From Pricia antarctica (GTDB lineage Bacteria > Bacteroidota > Bacteroidia > Flavobacteriales > Flavobacteriaceae), in the NCBI GenBank assembly GCA_011050085.1, contig DRGL01000044.1:1-55090 (forward strand): a stretch of 55,090 nucleotides of DNA. The letters run 5' to 3'. Each line of letters starts with the position of its first letter. Position 1 is the stretch's first letter. Both the position numbers and the translations under genes were made by a program. The notes beneath the pieces were generated by a model. It ran no database searches. It worked only from the letters and a program-made list of their open reading frames with translations, and was not told the DNA's origin. Below are positions 8,672 through 18,096 of the stretch, in pieces.

Positions 8672-10363
8672 TTAATTATATCCTGGATTCTGCTCGAATA
8701 TAGCACCTGTGTTGGCATCAATTACCTGCTGAGGTATAGGCCAAAATTGATTAAAATCGTTAATGGTATTCCCCGCTGATTTTTCGCCGACTAACGATGG
8801 GGCAGAATTATATGTTCTAACTCTATCAACCAACCGACCCATTCTAATAAGCGTTCTTAAACGAGGTTCTTCAACTGTTAATTCCCTTGCTCTTTCATCT
8901 AAAATAAAATTTTCCGTTACATCTGCTGCTGTTATAGGGACAGCATTAGCTCTATTTCTAATTACATTTATATCTTCAGCAGCTAAGCCAGGATTTCCGT
9001 TGCGGAAATGAGCTTCTGCCCTTAATAAATAAGTTTCAGCTACACGTGTTTTAATAAAATCTTTTGAAATTCTTCCTGATGCTACATCCTCTGCCCAAGG
9101 TGTTCCTTCAATCTTCCGAACCATAGGGTAATATCGAAATAAGGTATCAAGCTCAATATCAGTCAAGGTACCGTCTAATCTGCGAGTGTATAAAATACCA
9201 TCAGCCTTACGACCTACTTCAATAGGTTTTCCAAAATATTCCGGATCATCTCCATTATAATAAAATTGACGTCTTATGTTAAATTCGGAATTTCGCATAT
9301 CATTGGGATCTAAATTCCAAATTTCGTACTTGAAATAATTTGTTGGAGAGTTAACACCGATGCCTCTAGGTAAACTGTCAGCTGGTACATTCGCAATATC
9401 ATTCGGACTCCTAATAGCGTCCTGAGAGGGACCCCAAAAACGTGGCGAAGTATTGCCTAAGTTATCTGATGCTGCACCACCTAGTGTGAAGTTCTCATAT
9501 TGATATGCCCAGATTACCTCGTTATTACCCGAAGATTTGTTGATTTGACCTTGTGCAAATATATCAGAGAAAACATCACCAGGGTTTGAACTAGCTGGAC
9601 CAAATCTATTGGTAATTAATTCATAATCACCACCTTCCTTATTAATTACAGAAGTAGCGGCAGCAACAGATTTATCGTAAAATGAATTATCGTTAGTCAC
9701 CATTCCAAGTGATATATAAACTTCACTTAACATATGAAACGCCGCTGCTCTGGGAATTCTTCCATCATCTACCTCCAACGCAAGTAACTGAGAAGCCTGA
9801 TTAAAATCATTGGCAGCAAAACGTAAAACATCTGCTCTTGAATCTCTAACAAAATCAAATTTCGGCAGGGTTAAGCGTCCGTCAATAATGGGAACTCCTC
9901 CATAAAGATTTGCTAAAAAATTATAAGTATAGGCTCTGAAAAATAATGCCTGACCTTTTATATTTGCTCTAGCCTCTTCAGATATATTAATATTGGGATC
10001 GTCAATAGTTTCTAATACTAAATTACTTCTCGCTATCATCTGTTCGTAAGCCCAATCCCAATAAGAACTAGCTGCTCCAAAGCTAGAATTCAATAGGTCA
10101 TAATCTTTATTACCTCTTGGATCATTTCTTCCCCATTCTGCAATATCCGTACTAAGAGTCATGTATTCAAAAACATTTCCTGCAACTGTATACTCTTCTC
10201 GAGCGGCTTGATAAATGGCCACTATTGCAGCATCGAATCCAGTTTCGTTGATAAGTAAGTTTTCGGGACTAAGCCGATCTAACGGAGCTTCATCTAAATA
10301 ATCATCATTACAGGAAAAAGTAATTAAAGCTAGTAATGTGAATATAACTATACTGTTTTTCAT
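8672..10363 (-). CDS. SusD/RagB-family glycan-binding lipoprotein
   Basis: A 563-residue outer-membrane lipoprotein that forms the lid over the SusC channel and captures oligosaccharides. The N-terminal signal ends in the lipobox TFSC and is followed by the typical NDDYLDEAPLDRLSPENLL stretch. The TPR-like helical core is visible in AYTYNFLANLYGGVPIID and AETYLLRAEAHFRNGNPGLA. The family C-terminus is present (FWPIPQQVIDAN, EQNPGYN). Length is normal. It starts 20 bases after the susC stop, so both are surely on one transcript. Specificity cannot be told from the sequence. Confidence 0.95.
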   Translation of the reverse strand: MKNSIVIFTLLALITFSCNDDYLDEAPLDRLSPENLLINETGFDAAIVAIYQAAREEYTVAGNVFEYMTLSTDIAEWGRNDPRGNKDYDLLNSSFGAASSYWDWAYEQMIARSNLVLETIDDPNINISEEARANIKGQALFFRAYTYNFLANLYGGVPIIDGRLTLPKFDFVRDSRADVLRFAANDFNQASQLLALEVDDGRIPRAAAFHMLSEVYISLGMVTNDNSFYDKSVAAATSVINKEGGDYELITNRFGPASSNPGDVFSDIFAQGQINKSSGNNEVIWAYQYENFTLGGAASDNLGNTSPRFWGPSQDAIRSPNDIANVPADSLPRGIGVNSPTNYFKYEIWNLDPNDMRNSEFNIRRQFYYNGDDPEYFGKPIEVGRKADGILYTRRLDGTLTDIELDTLFRYYPMVRKIEGTPWAEDVASGRISKDFIKTRVAETYLLRAEAHFRNGNPGLAAEDINVIRNRANAVPITAADVTENFILDERARELTVEEPRLRTLIRMGRLVDRVRTYNSAPSLVGEKSAGNTINDFNQFWPIPQQVIDANTGAIFEQNPGYN

Positions 10364-10383
10364 GATTTAAATTTTAAATTTTA

Positions 10384-13300
10384 TTATAAAGAAAAATTTA
10401 TACCGAAAGTGTAAGTTTTAAGTAATGGACCATTGTTTCCAGGGTCTCTTAAACCAGCACCAAACTCAGGATCCCAACCTTTCCAATCTGTCCAAGTGAT
10501 AAGATTTTTACCGCTGGCGTAAATCTGTAATCCAGTTATCCCTATTTTGCTTAAAACTTCAGATGGTAAATCATATGATAGGGAGATGTCTTGTAGTCTA
10601 ACAAAGCTTCTATCTTGTGCAAATTGGTATCCCAAAGGGTTCCGATAATTAATTCTTGCGCCGGTATTTATAGGGTTGTCAGGTGTCCAATATGGAACGT
10701 TAACAAAATTTGCTTGATCATAAAAGTTTGTCCCTGGATTCAGTGTAATATTTGGACTTTTTCCACCTTGAGAAGTAAAAAAAGTGGACGACAAACTAAA
10801 ACTTTTATATCTAAAAATATTTGTTAGACCCATCTGAAAATCCGGCTGATTACTATCAATAACCCTTCTGTCATCTGGACCTATAATACCATCCGGAATA
10901 CCGTCTGGACCACTTATATCCTTGAATCTAATATCTCCTGGTTCGCCATTCGGATTTAAATCAAAATTATCACCATCCTGATAAATTCCATCAAAAACAT
11001 AATCATAAATTGACCCTAATGGCTCACCAATAAACCAACCGCTAGCAATATCATCATCTTCAACCCCATCCTCATCTAAATCTCTACCAACGAGTTTAAC
11101 AATCTTATTTCTATTTAGTGAAAATGCTATACTAGAAGTCCAAGAGAAATTTTCAGTTTTAATATTAACAGTTTTCAAATCTATTTCTAATCCTCTATTT
11201 TCTGTCTCGCCAACATTGGTTAAAAAAGAATCAAAACCATTTGTATTTGGTATTCTTTGGTTTAATAAAAGGTCTTTGGTGTTACTTACATAATAATTAA
11301 TATTTGATGTTACACGATTATCAAACAATTGAAGATCTATACCAAAATTCAAACTTTCAGTTGTCTCCCATCCTAGATTTGGATTAGCAAAAGAAGTGGT
11401 AAAGACACCGACATATGGAGCGCTACCATCTCCAAACACATAATTTGTGGTATTGGTATTGCTAAGAGAGGAGTACTCACTAACGCCACGGTTACCATTT
11501 CTACCCCAAGATGTGCGAAACTTTAAAAAATCCATAAAATTTGCATTTTTTAAAAATTCTTCATCAGAAACGTTCCAGCTTACACCTGCAGCTGGAAAAT
11601 TGCCATATTTATTCCCCTGCCCAAAGGCAGAGTATCCATCTCTTCTAACACTAAGATCTATAAAATATTTGCCACTATAATTATAGCTCAATCGAGCCAT
11701 GCTTGAGGTTTGCTTATTTTCTCTTGCTCCAGTATTTGCGGTGTAATTTTCTCCTAACTCAAGAGAATTATATCTTAAAGCATCATTAAATATATTATTA
11801 CTTGAAAGCTCGGATATTTGATTTTCGAATTCATAGATCCCATAAAGAAGAGTAACACCTAAGTTATGAACGTCATTGAAGGTCTTTTTATAGTTTAAAA
11901 TATTCTCTAAAGTTAAATTTTGAGTTTCACTATGTCTTTTATAACCAGATCCTAATCTATTTAAAGGCTCATAAGTAGGAACGTAGGTAAACAATTTATT
12001 TTCACTTTTAGTGTAGCCTGTGTTTAGTTTATATGATAGCCCCGGAAGAACATTGGCTTCGAGATAGACATTAGTGAATAATGTATTGTATACTGACAAT
12101 CTATCGTTAAGTTCATAGTCAATGATTGGACTTCTAACAAGACCAATACCTATTGGCAATTGTCGAGGTGAAATACCATCTTCTAAATATAAACTAGCGT
12201 ACGGTGACAGATAAGTCGCGCCGGACAAATCAACTCTAACTCCAGAATCATCATTTGATGTATATCCAGCATTAACACCTAATTTTAGCCAATCTGTAGT
12301 TTTAACAGATAGATTCAACCGACTTGATATTCTACTGAAATTATCTCCTTTGACCGGGGATTTAACATCTAAATATGAACCAGAAAAGAAATAGTTTACA
12401 TTCTCTGTTCTACCGGAAACATTTATTTCATAGTTAGATAAAGGCGCGCTTTGTTTTATAACCTCAAAAGGATCAATAGAAATTCCTGCTGCGATATTGT
12501 CCTCTTCAATAGTAGTGAATGGCAAGGTTCCTCCATCCGCAGCTTCACCATCTAATCTAATAGCCAAATATTGTTCAGCGTTTAAATAATCGGGAATATG
12601 GGCAAAATCCGAAAATCCTGTGTATGTGTTAAATGTAATTTTGGGTTTATCGGTTTTACCCTTTTTTGTTGTAACCTCAATTACCCCATTGGCTGCCAAA
12701 GATCCATAAACAGCGGTTGAACTGGCATCTTTTAAGATACTTATGGATTCGATATCACCAGGGTTTATATCAGAAAGCGACCCTCCATTATATATAATAC
12801 CATCTAAAACTAATAGCGGGTTATTGCTTGCAGAAATTGAATTGGTTCCTCGAATACGAATATCACCTGTCTGACCCGGTCTACCATTATCTCTGATCTG
12901 CACACCGGCAGTAGTCCCCCGTAAAATTTGTGATGCATTGGCATTAGGCTGCAATCTAGTATCTTCAATATTAACACTGGCTATAGCACCTGTTAGATCT
13001 GTTTTCTTAGCAGTACCGTAACCAACAACCACAACTTCATCCAAGCCAGCAGAACTTTCTTCTAATACAATATTTATATTCGTTCGGCCATTGATTGGCG
13101 CTTCAATTGTGCCAAAACCTATATAGGAAACTACCAATATTGCATTTTCATCGGCAACCGAAATGGAAAAATTGCCGTCGAAATCAGCCGTTACACCGTT
13201 GGGGGTATTTTTTTCTACTATATTTGCACCCGGGAGAGGGGCTCCATTAGTATCGGATATTGTTCCGCTTACCTGCAACTGTTGTTCCAAAACGGGATTA

Positions 13301-13695
13301 ACGGCACCCAGCTTTACTGGAATCGACCCTTTTCGTTTTACTACTATCTGCCTGTCCAATAATTTATATATCAGATTCGTTTGACCGAAAGCCCTATCTA
13401 AAATTTCTGTTACCGTACCCTGTTTTACATCGATACTGATGTTTTCCGGGCTCTTAAGCACATCATCCTTGTAAAATATGATGTACTCGCTTTTGGCCTC
13501 AATTTCATTGAAAAGTTCCTTGAGCGTTCCATTTTTCAAGGAAACGTCCATTCTCGTTTGTGCTTTAGTGGAGCTTGCATGCATCGTTGTCAAGCCTATA
13601 CACAGGAGTATTGTGAATATTCTCATGCCTAACAACAGTATTTGGTTTATCCCTTTAAACGGATCCAGAGGGTTGGAGTTAACCTTTTTATTCAT
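10384..13695 (-). CDS. SusC/RagA-family TonB-dependent outer-membrane transporter with STN domain
   Basis: A 1103-residue glycan importer. Domains in order: signal segment ending ~residue 45; secretin/TonB N-terminal (STN) domain at ~50-120 (VSLKNGTLKELFNEIEAKSE); carboxypeptidase-like beta-sandwich at ~140-215 (GAPLPGANIVEKNTPNG); TonB-box area (LDEVVVVGYGTAKKTDLTGA); plug with SISILKDASSTAVYGSLAANG; and a C-terminal beta-barrel ending in FGINFSL. The STN domain is the hallmark of receptors that signal through FecR anti-sigma factors, which fits the two genes directly upstream. A stable hairpin lies in the 107-base gap to fecR. Together with SusD it forms the import pair of this PUL. Confidence 0.95.
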   Translation of the reverse strand: MNKKVNSNPLDPFKGINQILLLGMRIFTILLCIGLTTMHASSTKAQTRMDVSLKNGTLKELFNEIEAKSEYIIFYKDDVLKSPENISIDVKQGTVTEILDRAFGQTNLIYKLLDRQIVVKRKGSIPVKLGAVNPVLEQQLQVSGTISDTNGAPLPGANIVEKNTPNGVTADFDGNFSISVADENAILVVSYIGFGTIEAPINGRTNINIVLEESSAGLDEVVVVGYGTAKKTDLTGAIASVNIEDTRLQPNANASQILRGTTAGVQIRDNGRPGQTGDIRIRGTNSISASNNPLLVLDGIIYNGGSLSDINPGDIESISILKDASSTAVYGSLAANGVIEVTTKKGKTDKPKITFNTYTGFSDFAHIPDYLNAEQYLAIRLDGEAADGGTLPFTTIEEDNIAAGISIDPFEVIKQSAPLSNYEINVSGRTENVNYFFSGSYLDVKSPVKGDNFSRISSRLNLSVKTTDWLKLGVNAGYTSNDDSGVRVDLSGATYLSPYASLYLEDGISPRQLPIGIGLVRSPIIDYELNDRLSVYNTLFTNVYLEANVLPGLSYKLNTGYTKSENKLFTYVPTYEPLNRLGSGYKRHSETQNLTLENILNYKKTFNDVHNLGVTLLYGIYEFENQISELSSNNIFNDALRYNSLELGENYTANTGARENKQTSSMARLSYNYSGKYFIDLSVRRDGYSAFGQGNKYGNFPAAGVSWNVSDEEFLKNANFMDFLKFRTSWGRNGNRGVSEYSSLSNTNTTNYVFGDGSAPYVGVFTTSFANPNLGWETTESLNFGIDLQLFDNRVTSNINYYVSNTKDLLLNQRIPNTNGFDSFLTNVGETENRGLEIDLKTVNIKTENFSWTSSIAFSLNRNKIVKLVGRDLDEDGVEDDDIASGWFIGEPLGSIYDYVFDGIYQDGDNFDLNPNGEPGDIRFKDISGPDGIPDGIIGPDDRRVIDSNQPDFQMGLTNIFRYKSFSLSSTFFTSQGGKSPNITLNPGTNFYDQANFVNVPYWTPDNPINTGARINYRNPLGYQFAQDRSFVRLQDISLSYDLPSEVLSKIGITGLQIYASGKNLITWTDWKGWDPEFGAGLRDPGNNGPLLKTYTFGINFSL

Positions 13696-13742
13696 AATTT
13701 TGAATTTTCGTTAATATTACTGATTGAGGTAATGTTGATACC

Positions 13743-13776
13743 GCCAAGAGATGCGCCAACATCTCTTGGCTTTTTT
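13743..13776 (+). terminator. 11-bp perfect hairpin with T-run between fecR and susC
   Basis: GCCAAGAGATG, a six-base loop and CATCTCTTGGC form a perfect stem followed by six T on the forward strand. As an intrinsic terminator it would stop forward-strand transcription, antisense to the operon. Transcripts of the operon itself would carry the hairpin without a U-tract. It may act as a processing or stability element that separates fecR from susC levels. Confidence 0.6.
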
Positions 13777-13802
13777 ATTCTATTTTTTTCTTTTCATAGG
13801 CA

Positions 13803-14831
13803 CTAATCGGTTTGGTAAATCTTAATTTGATTGTCCGTACTATTGTATTCAAAATCCGTAGTCTCTTGTATGATTTTAAAAATCTTGTCAAGACTTTTGC
13901 TTATATCCAAGGTTCCTGAAAAGGTTTGCTTGGCTAAATGTTCGTTTTCTATGCTAATCTGTACCTTATAATGGCGAGCTACCTTTTTTAAAATAGAACT
14001 CAATTCATCATTTTGGAAAATAAAGACCCCTTCCTTCCATGACATGTAAGTCGCTACGTCCACTTCCTTGGTTTTAATATCATTGTTCTTCTTATCGAAA
14101 GTTGCCAGGGTTCCAGGAGTTATCCTGATTGCCCCGTTCTTTAAATCGGGATTCGAGGGAAAATATATTTCTACGCTTCCGCTTTCAAGCGCCGTATTTG
14201 TATAGTCGTCGTCGGGATAGCTGCTAACGTTGAATACAGTACCCAATACTTTCACGTGATAATCTTCTGTTACCACATAAAACGGGCTTTGCTCGTTGTG
14301 ACTTACTTCAAAAATCGCCTCGCCTACCAAATACACCTCTCTCCTACCATTTTGAAAAGCAATAGGATAGGTCAATTTTGTACCGGAGTTCAACCAGACC
14401 TTACTACCGTCGGAGAGACTGATCTTAGACCGTTTACCGTAAGGGACGACTATCGAATTGTAAACCGGTTCTACAGTTTTTTTTGAAGATTGTTGTAGGC
14501 TTCTCTCATTATTGATACTAACGGTCTCCCCTGTATTGGAGTAGGAAATTTCTGCACTATCGGAATTAATTTGTACTTCTTGGTCATTCCCCAAAACCAA
14601 TTTAACCTCGGATTCGGCACCTGTACCTAATTTCGCCGAGGTGGCATGTTGCCTTATAGAAGGTAGGGAATTGATCGTATCGTTTTGGAAAAACCAGATC
14701 GAAGAACCTATTGCCACCAATAAGGTAAGGCTAGCAGCAACAGAATATTTCTGTATTCTCCTTTTATGTTTGTACCTATGAACAGAATCAAGAATACGTT
14801 TGTTCAGTTCAAACTTATCTTTTTGGTCCAA
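13803..14831 (-). CDS. FecR-family anti-sigma factor (DUF4974)
   Basis: A 342-residue inner-membrane regulator that holds the ECF sigma factor until the STN domain of SusC signals. A single membrane helix lies at ~residues 29-47 (KYSVAASLTLLVAIGSSIWF). The periplasmic FecR domain follows: VPYGKRSKISLSDGSKVWLN, LVGEAIFEVSHNEQSPFYV, HVKVLGTVFNVSSY. The C-terminal DUF4974/STN-like domain ends with LSSILKKVARHYKVQISIEN. The cytoplasmic part in front of the helix is only ~25 residues, shorter than the ~80 residues of many FecR proteins, and resembles a short-tailed subgroup. It sits between the sigma gene (157-base gap) and susC. Confidence 0.9.
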   Translation of the reverse strand: MDQKDKFELNKRILDSVHRYKHKRRIQKYSVAASLTLLVAIGSSIWFFQNDTINSLPSIRQHATSAKLGTGAESEVKLVLGNDQEVQINSDSAEISYSNTGETVSINNERSLQQSSKKTVEPVYNSIVVPYGKRSKISLSDGSKVWLNSGTKLTYPIAFQNGRREVYLVGEAIFEVSHNEQSPFYVVTEDYHVKVLGTVFNVSSYPDDDYTNTALESGSVEIYFPSNPDLKNGAIRITPGTLATFDKKNNDIKTKEVDVATYMSWKEGVFIFQNDELSSILKKVARHYKVQISIENEHLAKQTFSGTLDISKSLDKIFKIIQETTDFEYNSTDNQIKIYQTD

Positions 14832-14988
14832 CTGTTTAAGTTTGATGCCTTATGGCTATTAATGAATATGAAAATGGGGCACTAGCTGACTTAAAGAATA
14901 TCGGCTACAATATATAAAGGAGAAAGATTGAAAGATATAGACAAAAAAAATCAAGTTTTTTTATGCCACCGGTCTTAAAAAGAAAAAT

Positions 14989-15549
14989 TCAATAGGATAC
15001 TTTATGTCTTAAAGTTTTTATGGCCCGGTAAATTGTGGTTCTAGCAGTTTCTATCGAAACGTTCATATTGACAGCGATTTCTTCGTAAGTTCTGTTCTCG
15101 TAAAAACGCATGGATATGGCCCTCAGCTGGCTTCGAGTTAATCCGTTCAGCGCATTGGAGACACTTAAATTTAATTCATTTTCATACTCTCTTTCAATGA
15201 TTTTTTCCTCGATGCAACCATCTTCATCTTTATAAATTGTTGCTGAAAAATCTTGATCAGGTGGAAGAAGAATGATTTTGCTGCTAGAGCGTTCGCTAAT
15301 TTTTCTTTTGAGTGATTTTAATAGATAGTATTTTACATTTACCTCTTTGGAAAGTTTTTTTCTGTATTTGTACAGATCGAGAAACAAATCATGAATACAG
15401 TCCTTTACCGATTCGGGATCTCTTGTTAACTTTATACCATAATCATATAATGGATCTGCATGAATAATATACAGCTTGTTCAAGGCATCAATATCGCCAC
15501 TTTTCAATTTGGCCCATAGGCGCGATTCATTTTCTCTATTCATTCCCAT
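14989..15549 (-). CDS. ECF-type RNA polymerase sigma-70 factor
   Basis: A 186-residue sigma factor of the extracytoplasmic function type. Region 2 is visible as LWAKLKSGDIDALNKLYIIH and ESVKDCIHDLFLDLYKYRK. Region 4 is LTRSQLRAISMRFYENRTYE followed by the helix-turn-helix EIAVNMNVSIETARTTIYRA. Regions 1 and 3 are absent, as usual. It begins a cascade with fecR and susC downstream on the same strand and is expected to drive transcription of the PUL when FecR is relieved. ATG codons at 15549 and 6 bases in are both possible starts. Confidence 0.92.
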   Translation of the reverse strand: MGMNRENESRLWAKLKSGDIDALNKLYIIHADPLYDYGIKLTRDPESVKDCIHDLFLDLYKYRKKLSKEVNVKYYLLKSLKRKISERSSSKIILLPPDQDFSATIYKDEDGCIEEKIIEREYENELNLSVSNALNGLTRSQLRAISMRFYENRTYEEIAVNMNVSIETARTTIYRAIKTLRHKVSY

Positions 15550-16032
15550 TATATAAAGAAACGACCGTCAGTCGTAGAGTATGAGTATCTCTCAGACGGT
15601 AATTAGGAATTGCTAAATTTTTGTATTGGTTTACTGCTAATATATTAAAAATAAGTTAAAAAACTCTTTTTGATGGAAATAAGTACAGTTAATCGGGTGT
15701 TTTATATCGCTACGGGGTTCCCAGAGGGCAAAATCTTTTGCCGGAGTGGCTCATTTCTGGTTCTTTTTAGTGGTTTTGACAATTACTCTTTTACGGAAAT
15801 TATCCGTACCCAACATATTCTTCATGTCAATCCCAATACTGCTTTTCTGTTTTTTGGTTGCTTACCACATAAAAATCTGTACCAAATAACACCTTGTATT
15901 CCACTTTAGGATGATTCAGTATTCAGCAAGTATATTTAAGTACTTATTTTCGTGGGTAGTATAACTTATATCGGTATATATATTTTCAAACTCAATAATC
16001 ATTGAACTGATTATACTAAACCAATCCGTGTA
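15550..16032. other. Intergenic region with a possible amidohydrolase relic
   Basis: No intact gene. On the reverse strand at about 15908-15787 the codons read VEYKVLFGTDFYVVSNQ and EKQYWD, a stop, and then in another frame DMKNMLGTDNFRK. This resembles the C-terminal part of a metal-dependent amidohydrolase (FGTDF motif), decayed by a frameshift. The match is short, so this is tentative. The remainder, including the presumed sigma promoter next to 15549, shows no clear motif. Confidence 0.35.
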
Positions 16033-16563
16033 ATGCCAATGCCTGTAAATTACCAAATGCACGCTTTTCAAGATTTATTATTCCGAAGTACATCTTTTAC
16101 ATTAAACGCGCTGAAAAGTCTAAATAATGAATTGTTAGATAGTTTAGGAGAATTAGCAAATACTACAGTGATTAAGAATCTACAAATGGTTCAATTACAA
16201 AAAGTAATATTGGCGGTTGGAATGTTTTCAATTTTCGATTCTGAACTTCAAAAATCTCTATCATGTAAAAATGGTTTTATAAAAGCAAGAGAGATTCTTT
16301 ATGATAAAGGCGAAATTAAACTGAAAAACCGTTTTGAATATTTTAGTCTTGCAATCAATATTTTAAAGCACGGACAAGGCAGGAGTTATGAAACCTTAAT
16401 CCAAAACTATCAATTATTACCTTTTGAAATTATCACGCCTGGCTCATCATTTTTTAAAGAAGGTGATGTTACCGAGGTTGATACTTTAATCAAAGTTGAC
16501 GATAAGTTCGTAATGAACTGCGCAGAATTACTCACCCAGGTATCGAAAGCAGTATTGGATTGA
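16033..16563 (+). CDS. Small all-helical protein of unknown function
   Basis: A 176-residue soluble protein that I do not recognise. There is no signal peptide or membrane segment. The middle part looks entirely helical (LQKVILAVGMFSIFDSEL, FIKAREILYD, RFEYFSLAINILKHGQG). The segment INILKHGQGRS resembles the RNxxxH region of HEPN-fold proteins with the Arg replaced, which is only a hint at that fold. It stands alone on the forward strand between the PUL and an IS200 copy, at the edge of an island, a typical place for defence or accessory genes. Base use is like that of its neighbours. A real gene is likely because the frame is long and has normal codon use. Confidence 0.6.
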   Translation: MPMPVNYQMHAFQDLLFRSTSFTLNALKSLNNELLDSLGELANTTVIKNLQMVQLQKVILAVGMFSIFDSELQKSLSCKNGFIKAREILYDKGEIKLKNRFEYFSLAINILKHGQGRSYETLIQNYQLLPFEIITPGSSFFKEGDVTEVDTLIKVDDKFVMNCAELLTQVSKAVLD

Positions 16564-16584
16564 CTTTTCGATTACAAGTAAATA

Positions 16585-17110
16585 ATCCTCGGGGCAAGCC
16601 CAACAGGCATTAAAATAATTTCAACTGATGACTGTTTTTCAATGTCTTGTATTCTTTTTCCATTCCCTGTTCCTTGACATATTTGGCAATGACGTTCTCG
16701 GTTCCATGCTTACCGACCGTGTTCACGAAGTAACCCTTTCCCCAAAACTCCCCGCCCCAGAGTTGCCTTTTCACTTCGGGGCATCTCTTGAAAACTTCCC
16801 GGGCTAGGATGCTCTTTACCATTGTGACAATCTTCGTTACGCTGTACGACGGAACGCTCTGAATCAAAAAATGAACATGATCCTTGTCCGCACCAACATC
16901 CAGGAACCGAACCTCGTATCGTTTTGCGATTTCCCCGCACGTCTCCGTCAAAACCTTGTCGACCGAATCGGTGATTACCACCCTACGGTATTCCGCACTA
17001 CTGAACAAATGGTACAAAAGCACCGTTACATATGACTCTTATGTATAAATTTGCTATTCTGTGACATCGAGTCACAAAATACCAATAATAAACGAGGCAA
17101 GCCTCGGGGA
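16585..17110 (-). mobile_element. IS200/IS605-family element (tnpA only)
   Basis: The element consists of one Y1 transposase and short hairpin-bearing ends. The left end has CGAGG-CAAG-CCTCG at about 17093-17106, and the right end has GGGCAAGCCC near 16592-16601. There are no inverted repeats or target duplications, as expected for this single-strand transposition family. A second small hairpin (GTGAC ... GTCAC, 17061-17075) overlaps the transposase start codon and could hide it from ribosomes. The exact ends are estimated. Confidence 0.7.
16610..17067 (-). pseudogene. tnpA: IS200/IS605 transposase TnpA, frameshifted near the start
   Basis: The original reading begins at ATG 17067 with MSQNSKFIHKSH. 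A single missing base near 17031 (CATATGTAACG where CATAATGTAACG is expected) shifts the frame into a stop before it resumes as VTVLLYHLFSS. From there the protein is complete. It has the HUH metal-binding motif (DHVHFLIQ), the MVKSILAREVF helix, the LWGGEFWGKGYFVNTVG segment and the catalytic Tyr in NVIAKYVKEQG. An internal GTG at 17023 could start a 137-residue form lacking the first beta-strand, which probably would not fold. The enzyme would cut and rejoin single-stranded DNA at the element hairpins. Confidence 0.75.
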
Positions 17111-17139
17111 ATTAAACCCAGCAGAGATTAAAAGGTTCA

Positions 17140-18096
17140 TAGAGGTCGGTATTTAAATACGTATCTTCATTTATAGTAAATATATAACATTATGGACATT
17201 TTCAAGGGCCAAAATCTTCTGGAGTTCTCCGATTGTTTCAAAACCGATGGGGATTGCAAGGAATACTTAGCTTCTATAATGGCTAAAAGCGATTATAAAA
17301 GTACACGTTGCAACCACTGCCTGTCAAGTCCGCAAGGACTTCGGCAGACAGTGTAATATCTGTGGCCATACCGAATCCGCTACCGCCGATACACTTTTCC
17401 ATAAGGTCAAGTTCGGTGTCGGAAAAGCTTTTTTCATCTGTTTCGAGATGGCGACCACGACCAAGAGCCTATCGGCAAGTTATATGTCGGTGCGCTACGG
17501 TGTTACGGAAAAGACCGCCATACTTTTCATGTACAAGGTCCGGGAAGCAATGACCTCTAGCGGCAACCAACCCATGGACGGAGAAGTGCACGTTGACGAG
17601 TTTGTCCTTGGAGGAAAGGACGAAGGCAAAACAGGAAGGAGCTATGATGGCAAGAAAGAGAAGGCCGTGACAGCCGTACAGCTTACCCAGGATAGTAAGG
17701 TAAAGAGAATGTATGCGATGAAAATCGATGATTTCTCCGCACGGTCCCTACAATACATCTTTGTGAACCACATCAGTCGGGAAGCGCAGGTAACAAGTGA
17801 TAAGTGGAGGGGCTACAGGCCCATAACGAAAGCTTATGACACCACCCAGATAGAAAGCAACTAAGGGCTTAACTTTAAAGCACTCCACACAATGATTCAC
17901 CAAGTGAAATCTTGGATAGGGAGAACATATTCCTGGGTGAGCGAAGATAATCTGAACAGGTACTTCAATGAATTCTGTTTTCGGATCAACCGATCACAGA
18001 GCAAGGCAACCATATTCAACAACCTTATCTCCAAGATGGTCCAGGGAGAGAAAATATATCAATCACAATTAATAAGTAACTAACTACTGACCTCTA
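17140..18096 (+). mobile_element. IS1595-family element with terminal repeats and 8-bp target duplication
   Basis: The ends carry a 16-bp inverted repeat matching at 14 positions: TAGAGGTCGGTATTTA at 17140-17155 and, reversed, TAGAGGTCAGTAGTTA at 18081-18096. Both ends are directly flanked by AAGGTTCA (17132-17139 and 18097-18104). An 8-bp target duplication is the rule for IS1595. The 957-bp boundaries are therefore well supported. The transposase inside is inactivated, so the copy cannot move by itself. Confidence 0.9.
17192..18083 (+). pseudogene. IS1595-family transposase with one frameshift and one in-frame stop
   Basis: Reading starts at ATG 17192 with MDIFKGQNLLEFSDCF and an N-terminal zinc-ribbon region (TRCNHC). 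Near 17318-17321 the frame shifts and continues as CQVRKDFGRQCNICGHTES and ATADTLFHKVKFG. The DDE-like core follows with VHVDEFVLGGKDEGKTG, VTAVQLTQDSKVKRM and TSDKWRGYRPITKAY. A TAA at 17862-17864 interrupts the IESN-GLNF junction, after which NRYFNEFCFRINRSQS and the normal C-terminus ISN are intact. The protein would be about 295 residues. Two separate lesions show that the element has been inactive for some time. Confidence 0.85.

Noticed and set aside
15670-15909. 79-codon forward frame
   Set aside because: No family resemblance, and the opposite strand shows an amidohydrolase-like relic.
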